Below are positions 1-5,503 of a stretch of 6,458 nt of DNA, one piece after another (the stretch's first letter is position 1; each line of letters starts with the position of its first letter). Under the pieces are notes generated by a model. It made no database searches, was not told the DNA's origin, and was given only the letters and a program-made list of their open reading frames with translations. This DNA comes from Flavobacteriales bacterium UBA6969 (lineage in GTDB: Bacteria > Bacteroidota > Bacteroidia > Flavobacteriales_D > Sanyastnellaceae): NCBI GenBank assembly GCA_002448555.1, contig DJYV01000016.1, positions 18,657 through 25,114 on the forward strand. Direction: 5' to 3'. Position numbers and translations under genes: made by a program.

Positions 1-37
1 TGAAAACCTGGCGTCCTAACCCCTGGACGAACGGGCC
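1..37 (-). tRNA. tRNA-Glu (anticodon UUC), 5' part only
   Basis: Read on the minus strand, the 37 bases from 37 down to 1 fold as the 5' half of a tRNA. The acceptor strand is GGCCCGT, followed by TC at positions 8-9. The D arm is GTCC / AGGGGTTA / GGAC with four perfect pairs. Then come G26, the anticodon-stem strand CCAGG and the loop start TTTTCA. Positions 34-36 are TTC, the glutamate anticodon, and the purine at 37 is A. The sequence resembles Bacteroidota tRNA-Glu as I remember it. The 3' half, with the T arm and acceptor complement, lies off the left edge, so those pairings cannot be checked. A consensus promoter lies just upstream. Confidence 0.87.
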
Positions 38-47
38 AAATGGGGCG

Positions 48-78
48 CAAATATACTGCAGAGATTGCAATCGGCAAA
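48..78 (-). promoter_or_regulatory. Bacteroidota-type promoter of tRNA-Glu
   Basis: On the minus strand there is a -33 element TTTG (78 to 75), a 19-base spacer and a -7 element TATATTTG (55 to 48). Both elements match the Bacteroidota primary sigma consensus TTTG-N19-TAnnTTTG exactly. Initiation about 5-7 bases past the -7 box would fall around 41-43, leaving a leader of only about 5 bases before the mature tRNA 5' end at 37. The promoter sits 14 bases beyond the dps stop codon. I see no clear terminator between dps and the tRNA. Confidence 0.78.
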
Positions 79-92
79 CCGCCGCAAACTTT

Positions 93-569
93 TTAGCCCA
101 AATACGCGCGGTACATCCAGACCGTCTTTTCCTGCTCGCGAATGTAGTCGCTCATCAGGGCGTTGGTACCCTCGTCCCCTGCTTCTCCTGTGAGCTGGAG
201 CAATGCGCGTTCGCGTAACAACAAAACACTAAACGCAGCCACGCAATGCTTCAACGCTTCGGGGCCGTTGGAGATGTCCTTCACCGCATGCACATCGGTC
301 GCCGCGAGGTAAGCCTCGTAGGTGTGCAACGGACGGCCGCCGAGGGTGAGGATACGTTCGGCAACCTCATCGATTTTGAGCTGGAGATCCGTGTAGAGTT
401 CCTCGAATTTGGCGTGCAACTCGAAGAATTCAGATCCGCGGATGTTCCAGTGGAAGCCGCGGACGTTCTGATAAAAAATCTGCAAATCTGCGAGCAGGCT
501 ATTCAAGCCTTCAACGGTTTCGGCCGTCGCTTGCGGGTTCAATCCAATGGGTGTATTCTCCATGGTCAT
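93..569 (-). CDS. dps: Dps-family ferritin-like iron-storage / DNA-protection protein
   Basis: This 158-residue protein belongs to the Dps (miniferritin) family. These are cytoplasmic dodecamers that oxidise Fe(II), usually with hydrogen peroxide, and store the mineral; some also bind DNA. The inter-subunit ferroxidase ligands are in register: H40 in FHWNIRG, H52, E56, D67 and E71, the last within DEVAERILTLGG. Their 12/4/11/4 spacing equals that of Listeria Dps, with Glu in place of Asp at the third ligand, as in some Bacillus proteins. Length is normal for the family. The N-terminal tail is short and has no Lys/Arg cluster, so direct DNA binding is doubtful. The ATG at 569 lies four bases past the proS stop; a second in-frame ATG at 563 (Met3) is an alternative start. 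I found no promoter motif of its own, so co-transcription with proS is likely. Confidence 0.93.
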   Translation of the reverse strand: MTMENTPIGLNPQATAETVEGLNSLLADLQIFYQNVRGFHWNIRGSEFFELHAKFEELYTDLQLKIDEVAERILTLGGRPLHTYEAYLAATDVHAVKDISNGPEALKHCVAAFSVLLLRERALLQLTGEAGDEGTNALMSDYIREQEKTVWMYRAYLG

Positions 570-573
570 TCAA

Positions 574-2046
574 TTAGTAAGCTCTTGCAAACACCACGCG
601 GAGTTCAGAAGGCGCGCCGGTGCGGATGCAGGTACCTGCCTCGCGATCATCTTCCAATGGGATGCACCGGATGGTGGCCTTGGTTTCTTGCTTGATGAGT
701 TCTTCCGTCTCGGATGAGCCGTCCCAATGCGCCTCGACGAATCCGCCGGCGTCAAGTGCCGCTTTGAATTCGTCCCACGTATCCACGCGCGTGGTGGTTT
801 CTTTCGTGCGCTTGGCGGCGCGGTCGAAGAGGGCCGTTTGGATTTCCTCGAGCAATCCCTGCACGTGCGCCACGATGCCCGCTGCTTCAACAATTTCCTT
901 CGACTGGGTGTCACGGCGCGCCACCTCGATGGTTCCGCCGGCCAGGTCGCGGGGACCCATGGCCAAACGCACCGGCACTCCTTTCAATTCGTACTCAGCG
1001 AACTTCCAACCGCTGCGCTTCGTGTCATCGTCATCGACCTTCACCCGTACACCGGCCGCCTTCAATTCATCTGCGATGCTATTTAGGGCACCGACGATTT
1101 CCGCCATTTGGTCTTCGCCTTTGTAAATGGGCACGAGTACCACTTCAATGGGGGCGAGCTTCGGAGGAAGGACAAGTCCTGCATCGTCAGAGTGCGTCAT
1201 GATCAAGGCGCCCATCAGGCGGGTGGAAACGCCCCACGAGGTGGCCCACACCAATTCCTGCTTACCATCGCGAGTCGCGAATTTCACATCGAAGGCACGA
1301 GCAAAATTTTGACCGAGGAAGTGTGAGGTACCCGCTTGCAGTGCCTTGCCGTCTTGCATCATCGCTTCAATGCAGTAGGTGTCAAGGGCACCGGCAAAGC
1401 GTTCGTTCGCCGTTTTGGTGCCCTTCAGCACGGGCATGGCCATCCAGCCTTCAGCAAAGTCGGCGTATACGTCGAGCATCTTGCGTGCTTCAGCGACGGC
1501 TTCTTCGGAGGTTTCGTGAGCCGTGTGGCCTTCTTGCCAAAGGAACTCCGCTGTGCGAAGGAACAGACGCGTACGCATTTCCCAGCGCACCACGTTGGCC
1601 CACTGATTCACCAACAACGGCAAATCGCGGTAACTCTGGATCCAATTCTTGTAGGTGTTCCAAATGATGGTCTCGGACGTAGGGCGAACGATGAGTTCCT
1701 CTTCCAACTTCGCATCGGGGTCGACCACGACGCCACTGCCGTCTTCCGCATTCTTGAGGCGGTAGTGCGTCACGACCGCACATTCCTTCGCAAATCCTTC
1801 CACGTGATCGGCCTCCTTTGAGAGGTAGCTCTTGGGAATGAAAAGCGGGAAGTAGGCGTTGACGTGGCCGGTGTCCTTGAACATTTGATCGAGCACGTCC
1901 TTCATGCGCTCCCAAATGGCAAACCCGTACGGCTTGATGACCATGCAACCCTTGACGTCGCTGTGTTGAGCGAGGTCGGCTTGCACCACCAGTTCGTTGT
2001 ACCACTTGCTGTAATCCGCCTCGCGGGAAGTCAATTTTGAAGCCAT
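574..2046 (-). CDS. proS: Prolyl-tRNA synthetase, archaeal/eukaryotic type
   Basis: This 490-residue class II aminoacyl-tRNA synthetase charges tRNA-Pro with proline in the cytoplasm. Visible landmarks are the proline-binding TxE loop RPTSET (121-126), motif 2 from R154 through R164 to the GH at 173-174, and motif 3 GVSTRLMGA (272-280) with R276. The anticodon-binding domain covers roughly 299-405. There is no editing insertion between motifs 2 and 3, and the chain ends in the ARAY tail typical of the archaeal/eukaryotic-like form. In the C-terminal zinc domain, the four cysteine positions known from Thermus ProRS align by exact spacing (5/26/3) with D442, T447, C473 and T476, so three of four ligands are missing. 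The start ATG at 2046 gives the expected N-terminus and no Shine-Dalgarno is visible. A promoter box lies at 2109-2116, and dps follows four bases after the stop. Confidence 0.97.
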   Translation of the reverse strand: MASKLTSREADYSKWYNELVVQADLAQHSDVKGCMVIKPYGFAIWERMKDVLDQMFKDTGHVNAYFPLFIPKSYLSKEADHVEGFAKECAVVTHYRLKNAEDGSGVVVDPDAKLEEELIVRPTSETIIWNTYKNWIQSYRDLPLLVNQWANVVRWEMRTRLFLRTAEFLWQEGHTAHETSEEAVAEARKMLDVYADFAEGWMAMPVLKGTKTANERFAGALDTYCIEAMMQDGKALQAGTSHFLGQNFARAFDVKFATRDGKQELVWATSWGVSTRLMGALIMTHSDDAGLVLPPKLAPIEVVLVPIYKGEDQMAEIVGALNSIADELKAAGVRVKVDDDDTKRSGWKFAEYELKGVPVRLAMGPRDLAGGTIEVARRDTQSKEIVEAAGIVAHVQGLLEEIQTALFDRAAKRTKETTTRVDTWDEFKAALDAGGFVEAHWDGSSETEELIKQETKATIRCIPLEDDREAGTCIRTGAPSELRVVFARAY

Positions 2047-2100
2047 GAAATTGCGCTGTCAGTTTGGTATGGTTTATGCTGTAAGATGCCCGTTGACCTC

Positions 2101-2134
2101 TTGCTCCGCAAAAGTACCCAATTTCGTACCTTTC
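2101..2134 (+). promoter_or_regulatory. Weak candidate promoter of the lipoprotein-porin unit
   Basis: On the plus strand TACCTTTC (2127-2134) matches the -7 consensus TAnnTTTG except for the last base. A TTG at 2101-2103 could be the -33 element, but the 23-base spacer is longer than the usual 19-20. Initiation near 2141 would leave a leader of about 14 bases before the ATG at 2155. It overlaps the oppositely directed proS promoter candidate. Confidence 0.3.
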
Positions 2135-2140
2135 TTCCAT
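2109..2140 (-). promoter_or_regulatory. Candidate promoter of proS (-dps)
   Basis: TACTTTTG, read on the minus strand from 2116 to 2109, is an exact match to the Bacteroidota -7 box TAnnTTTG. A start about 6 bases downstream would give a leader of roughly 55 bases before the proS ATG at 2046. The -33 element is poor: ATGG (2140 to 2137) at a 20-base spacing is the best I can find. The exact -7 match and the intergenic position support it; the weak -33 limits confidence. Confidence 0.5.
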
Positions 2141-2154
2141 TAAACCCCGCCCCC

Positions 2155-3174
2155 ATGGCACGTTTATCTTCTCTCCCGTTCGGTTCGCCCAGCACTTGGC
2201 TCTTTGCCGTGCTCGGCACTTTGTTTTTGGCCGGCTGCGCTTCGACACCTGATTTCTCGGCGCTCGAAGATGACGAATTGTACCTGCGGCGCGGCGAAGA
2301 GTTTGTTACCGATGCAGCCTACTTGGCGTTCGCTTACGAGAACACCGCCGAGGAAAGCGATGGCGATGACTACTACGATCCCAACCGTTCGCAATTCAGC
2401 CCGGGTTACATGAATAGCTACGGCATGCCCGGCTACCAGCCGAGCTTTTACAACCGCTATCGACCCTTCGGCGGTGGGTTTGGCAACGGATTCGGCACGC
2501 AGTGGGGGTTGGCTTCGTATATGAACCCCTACGGTGCAGGTGGATTCGGCATGGGCTACGGCTTGGGCGGTTACGACCCGTTCTATGGTGGATGGGGCAA
2601 CCCTTACAGCATGGGGTACGGAAGCGGGTTCGGCTATGGCAGCCCTTATGCCTGGAATGGCGGATGGGGCAACGGCTGGAACAACCCCTACGGCTATACC
2701 AATTGGGGCAACAACACCATCAATTACGGCGGCTGGACGGGCGCCGGCTCCAACGACAGCTTCACGAGTGTCACGGGGCGCACCCGCACGCCCATCATGA
2801 GCTACACAGGCAGCAACGGCAGCAACTACGACGGCAACGGAATCTTGGTACGCCCCAAAGTGGAAGCCCAACGCCCCGACGAAGTTCCGGCCGCAACACC
2901 CGCTCGCACTGAAGAGTCATCGCCTACGTACGTGTCGCCGAAGCAATCGCGCCGGAAACGCGGATGGATGCAACCGAACAACTCATCACGAGAACGCAGC
3001 AATTCGTCGCGTTCATGGAGTTCGCCTTCCAACAATTCGAAAAACTCCTCGCGCAGCCGCTCGAATTCCTTCAGTTCCCCTTCGAACAACAGCGGATCAC
3101 GTTCCGGAGGCAGATCCAGCGGTAACTCGCGCTCCAACGGTTCTTCACGCTCTTCACGCGGAGGCGGTCGATGA
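2155..3174 (+). CDS. Hypothetical lipoprotein with Gly/Tyr/Trp-rich middle and Ser/Arg-rich tail
   Basis: This 339-residue protein has no enzymatic domain I recognise. The ATG at 2155 was preferred over an in-frame ATG at 2086 because it puts a lipoprotein signal directly at the N-terminus: a hydrophobic stretch (about 14-26) ending in the lipobox LAGC with C28 as the predicted lipidated residue. An acidic, Tyr-bearing segment follows (38-75). Residues 104-196 are Gly/aromatic-rich (32 Gly and 25 Phe/Tyr/Trp of 93 by hand count). Residues 277-339 are Ser/Arg-rich (29 Ser, 11 Arg of 63), with the heptad SSPSNNS at 289-295 and again at 307-313. Lipidation implies an envelope location, inner face or surface. 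The stop overlaps the porin start (ATGA), suggesting the two act together. Similar Tyr/Gly-rich lipoproteins exist in other Bacteroidota from memory, but their function is unknown to me. Confidence 0.8.
   Translation: MARLSSLPFGSPSTWLFAVLGTLFLAGCASTPDFSALEDDELYLRRGEEFVTDAAYLAFAYENTAEESDGDDYYDPNRSQFSPGYMNSYGMPGYQPSFYNRYRPFGGGFGNGFGTQWGLASYMNPYGAGGFGMGYGLGGYDPFYGGWGNPYSMGYGSGFGYGSPYAWNGGWGNGWNNPYGYTNWGNNTINYGGWTGAGSNDSFTSVTGRTRTPIMSYTGSNGSNYDGNGILVRPKVEAQRPDEVPAATPARTEESSPTYVSPKQSRRKRGWMQPNNSSRERSNSSRSWSSPSNNSKNSSRSRSNSFSSPSNNSGSRSGGRSSGNSRSNGSSRSSRGGGR
2464..2742 (+). repeat. Low-complexity Gly/aromatic/Asn coding region
   Basis: This segment encodes residues 104-196 of the lipoprotein. It is built of irregular short units such as NPYG, GWGN, MGYG and SPY. 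About one third of residues are Gly and over a quarter are Phe, Tyr or Trp. There is no exact tandem repeat at the DNA level; the similarity lies in amino-acid composition. Such regions are usually disordered or form sticky aromatic contacts. Confidence 0.7.
2983..3171 (+). repeat. Ser/Arg/Asn-rich tail-coding region with a repeated heptad
   Basis: This segment encodes residues 277-339 of the lipoprotein. Serine makes up nearly half of the tail and arginine about a sixth, giving a positively charged, probably disordered end terminating in RGGGR. SSPSNNS is encoded twice, at 3019-3039 and 3073-3093, with different synonymous codons. That points to an old duplication or selection on the protein rather than recent slippage. 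Confidence 0.7.
3160..3164 (+). promoter_or_regulatory. Strong Shine-Dalgarno for the OmpP1/FadL gene
   Basis: GGAGG lies six bases before the ATG at 3171, an ideal anti-16S match and spacing. It is formed by the last Arg-Gly-Gly codons of the upstream lipoprotein gene. Bacteroidota genes seldom use Shine-Dalgarno sequences, and the other starts in this window show none. Together with the ATGA overlap it supports translational coupling and confirms this start. Confidence 0.6.
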
Positions 3175-4661
3175 AGACGCGTACCCTCCTGCGGACTGCC
3201 GCAGCGGGCCTTTTGCTCGCGGCTGTGGGACCGCACACGGCTTACGCCCAAAACGAAATTGACATCCTGCGCTACAGCTACCAAGAGGCTTTGGGGAGCA
3301 CGCGCACCATGGCCATGGGAGGCGCCTTCGGAGCGCTCGGTGCAGACCTCTCATCGCTCAATGGAAACCCTGCCGGAATTGGCATGTACCGCCGCGGCGA
3401 TGCCAGCCTCACCGCGGGATTCGCATCAAAAAAGGCCAAAGTCAACATCAACGGGCAAATCGGTAACGCCAACCAACTCGCTGGTTCGACCACCAATTTG
3501 GGGATCGCGTTGAGCTACCCCTCGGTGAATCCCGATTGGCCGGTGACCACCCTCGCCATCACTAGCACGCGCCGGGCGAATTTCAACGAGAAGATTGAAA
3601 TCGAGGACGCTTCCCTCGATGCGTCTTTGCTCGATGCATTCCTTGCAGCGGCCATGGGCACCGTGCCACCTGATTTGTACAATCGGGCGCCGTTCACCAG
3701 TAACCTCGCATGGGAAACGTACCTTCTGGACCCCCACCCGAACAACGACCCCACGGCTTACATATCGGCCATTCCTGAAGGCGGCGCCTACGCCACCAAA
3801 ACCATCGAGCGCTCAGGCCACCTCAACGAAACCAACATTGGTCTGGGCTCCGGCCTGAACGAACGGCTCTACATCGGAGCCAGCATCGGCATTGTCAGTG
3901 TGGAGTTTGAAGAAACCAGCATCCACAAAGAGCGCCCGCGTCTGGATTCCCTCGCACTCAGCGAATGGGAATTCCAAGAAATGCTCGCCGTTGAAGGCAG
4001 TGGCATCAACTTCAAAGTCGGCGCTACGCTTGCGGTCACGGATTGGCTCCGCGCGGGACTGGCTTACCACACGCGAAGCCGCATCACCCTGACCGATGAG
4101 TACTCCACGACGGTGCGAAGCGCCTTCAATACCGGTGAAACCTACGATTACAATTCACCCTTCAACCGACTCGAGTACGTCATACATACCCCATCCCGCC
4201 TCATCGCTTCAGCCGCTTTTGTCATGGGCAAGGCAGGCATTGTGAGCGTGGATTATGAACGCGTCGATTACGGCACCGGAACCTTGAACGCCTCTGCCTT
4301 CTCCGGCCCCAGCGCTTACGACTTCGCTTCAGAGAACGCGGCTGCCGCCGCACTGTATGGCACATCGCACATCGCCCGCGTCGGCTGTGAATTCCGAGTG
4401 CAGCGGGCCTGGCGCGTGCGAGCAGGGGCTTCCTTCGAGACTTCTCCTTTCTCCCCTGCCGCTGATGTTGTGGCCGACGCCAATCGGTACACCGGTAGCT
4501 TTGGTATTGGGCACCGCACCGAAAACTGGTATTTCGAGGGCACCTACCGCCGCAGCGTCTACCAGAACGACATCTACCTCTTCTCCCCCGACCTGCTCGA
4601 TGCCGGCCGGTTGCAAAAAACCCACGGAATGGTCGTGGCCACCGTGGGTTTTCGAATGTGA
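3171..4661 (+). CDS. OmpP1/FadL-family outer-membrane beta-barrel protein
   Basis: This 496-residue protein is exported to the outer membrane. Residues 1-26 form a Sec signal peptide: basic MKTR, a hydrophobic core rich in Leu and Ala, and the cleavage site AYA before Q27. The segment at 42-73 (GSTRTMAMGGAFGALGADL, then NGNPAGIGMYRR) is the N-terminal signature of Bacteroidota OmpP1/FadL proteins, including the NPAG motif at 66-69. The rest alternates polar and hydrophobic residues as expected of barrel strands and ends in VATVGFRM, close to the C-terminal barrel signal. FadL itself imports long-chain fatty acids, but Bacteroidota members are diverse and the substrate here is unknown. Length fits the family. 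It overlaps the upstream lipoprotein gene by ATGA and has a strong Shine-Dalgarno, so the pair is probably co-produced. A terminator hairpin lies within its last codons. Confidence 0.88.
   Translation: MKTRTLLRTAAAGLLLAAVGPHTAYAQNEIDILRYSYQEALGSTRTMAMGGAFGALGADLSSLNGNPAGIGMYRRGDASLTAGFASKKAKVNINGQIGNANQLAGSTTNLGIALSYPSVNPDWPVTTLAITSTRRANFNEKIEIEDASLDASLLDAFLAAAMGTVPPDLYNRAPFTSNLAWETYLLDPHPNNDPTAYISAIPEGGAYATKTIERSGHLNETNIGLGSGLNERLYIGASIGIVSVEFEETSIHKERPRLDSLALSEWEFQEMLAVEGSGINFKVGATLAVTDWLRAGLAYHTRSRITLTDEYSTTVRSAFNTGETYDYNSPFNRLEYVIHTPSRLIASAAFVMGKAGIVSVDYERVDYGTGTLNASAFSGPSAYDFASENAAAAALYGTSHIARVGCEFRVQRAWRVRAGASFETSPFSPAADVVADANRYTGSFGIGHRTENWYFEGTYRRSVYQNDIYLFSPDLLDAGRLQKTHGMVVATVGFRM
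4617..4652. terminator. Bidirectional intrinsic terminator inside the 3' end of the porin gene
   Basis: A perfect 11-bp inverted repeat pairs AAAACCCACGG (4617-4627) with CCGTGGGTTTT (4642-4652). The 14-base loop can itself add three pairs (TGG 4630-4632 with CCA 4639-4641). Rightward transcripts end in four U. Leftward transcripts from the coiled-coil/nif3 unit end in six U from the A-run at 4615-4620. The hairpin sits between convergent genes but is coding sequence for the last residues of the porin, ending nine bases before the end of its stop codon. Confidence 0.75.
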
Positions 4662-4694
4662 GTCAAGTGAGCGGTCAGTCCGCCCGGCCTGAAA

Positions 4695-5495
4695 TTACTT
4701 CTTGGCTTTCGCGAGCGCCTTGCTGATCTGCGTCTCCATGCGTGCCATTTCCTCTTCCGCCAACTCCTTATCAACGAGGATCCGTCCACTGTGCTCGTCA
4801 ACGATGATGCGCTTGCGCTGGGCGATGTCGATTTGGCGCTGTGGCGGAATCTTGATGTACGAACCGGCTGACGCTTCACGCTCAATCGGTACGACAGCCA
4901 ATCCGTTCTTCGCCGCGCCGCGGATGCGCTGGTAGCTCGCGAGCAAACGCTCGTCAATGCCCTTGGCCTTCTTGGCGCTCAAAGTGTTCAAGACGTCCTC
5001 TTCCTGCTGTGTTTCAGCAACGATTTCAGAAAGCTCGGTCTTCTTGCTTTCCAGGTCGGCCTCACGCAACTCCACTTTCTCCTTGCTATCGGTTACCACC
5101 TCTCCCTTCTGCTCAGCTTGCGCCTGGCACTCTCGGATGCGCTTCTCGCACAACTCAATTTCGAGGGTCTGGTATTCGATTTCCTTGTTCAGGGATTCAA
5201 ACTCGCGGTTGTTGCGAACGTTGTTTTGCTGCTCAGTGTACTTCGCGATTAAGGCCTTGCTGTCCTCAATTTGAATTTTGTACGCTGAGATGCGCTGGTT
5301 GACCAAGTCGAGGTCTTCTTCCAAGCGCTCCAAGCGGGTGCGCAAACCGGCAATCTCGTCTTCGAGGTCTTCCACCTCCAAAGGCAATTCACCCCGAACG
5401 ACGCGGATGCGGTCGATGCGGGAGTCAATCAATTGCAAGTCATACAGTGCGCGCAGCTTATCTTCTGCAGTAGAGGCAGTGGTTTTCTTAGCCAT
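4695..5495 (-). CDS. C4-type zinc-ribbon family coiled-coil protein lacking all four zinc cysteines
   Basis: This 266-residue cytoplasmic protein has a long helical coiled coil (about 10-195, rich in Glu/Lys/Leu/Gln heptads). The C-terminal ribbon module (about 197-245) is recognisable by NGLAVVP, IPPQRQ (216-221) and GRILVD (237-242). This is the family of C4-type zinc-ribbon proteins that includes Helicobacter FlgZ (HP0958) and mycobacterial Rv2229c. In canonical members the ribbon carries two CxxC pairs. Here those positions are S209, S212, D233 and S236, so zinc binding by this site is very unlikely. The only cysteines are C116 and C123, in the coiled coil. The role is not established in Bacteroidota. 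The ATG at 5495 follows the nif3 stop by eight bases, the conserved nif3-ribbon pairing seen in several phyla. I have a vague memory of similar ligand-less forms in Flavobacteriia, so the loss may be clade-wide. Confidence 0.88.
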   Translation of the reverse strand: MAKKTTASTAEDKLRALYDLQLIDSRIDRIRVVRGELPLEVEDLEDEIAGLRTRLERLEEDLDLVNQRISAYKIQIEDSKALIAKYTEQQNNVRNNREFESLNKEIEYQTLEIELCEKRIRECQAQAEQKGEVVTDSKEKVELREADLESKKTELSEIVAETQQEEDVLNTLSAKKAKGIDERLLASYQRIRGAAKNGLAVVPIEREASAGSYIKIPPQRQIDIAQRKRIIVDEHSGRILVDKELAEEEMARMETQISKALAKAKK

Positions 5496-5503
5496 AGTAG
5501 AGG

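Noticed and set aside
65..87. Imperfect hairpin (TTGC/GCAA plus GGC/GCC) after dps as a terminator
   Set aside because: The stem is short with a four-base bulge and there is no T-run after it on the minus strand. These bases are better explained as the -33 region and spacer of the tRNA promoter.
2086..2154. Upstream in-frame ATG giving a 23-residue longer lipoprotein
   Set aside because: It would place a charged and polar leader before the signal sequence and would start upstream of the plus-strand promoter candidate. The ATG at 2155 gives a normal lipoprotein signal.
1490..2248. 252-residue minus-strand open frame overlapping the start of proS
   Set aside because: It runs out of frame through proS, is rich in Arg/Gly/Pro as typical of a shadow frame in GC-rich DNA, and shows no recognisable domain.
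2164..2871. 235-residue Ala/Val-rich minus-strand open frame opposite the lipoprotein gene
   Set aside because: The Ala/Val richness is the direct antisense of Gly/Tyr/Asn-rich codons. The plus-strand frame has the signal peptide, lipobox and coupling to the porin.
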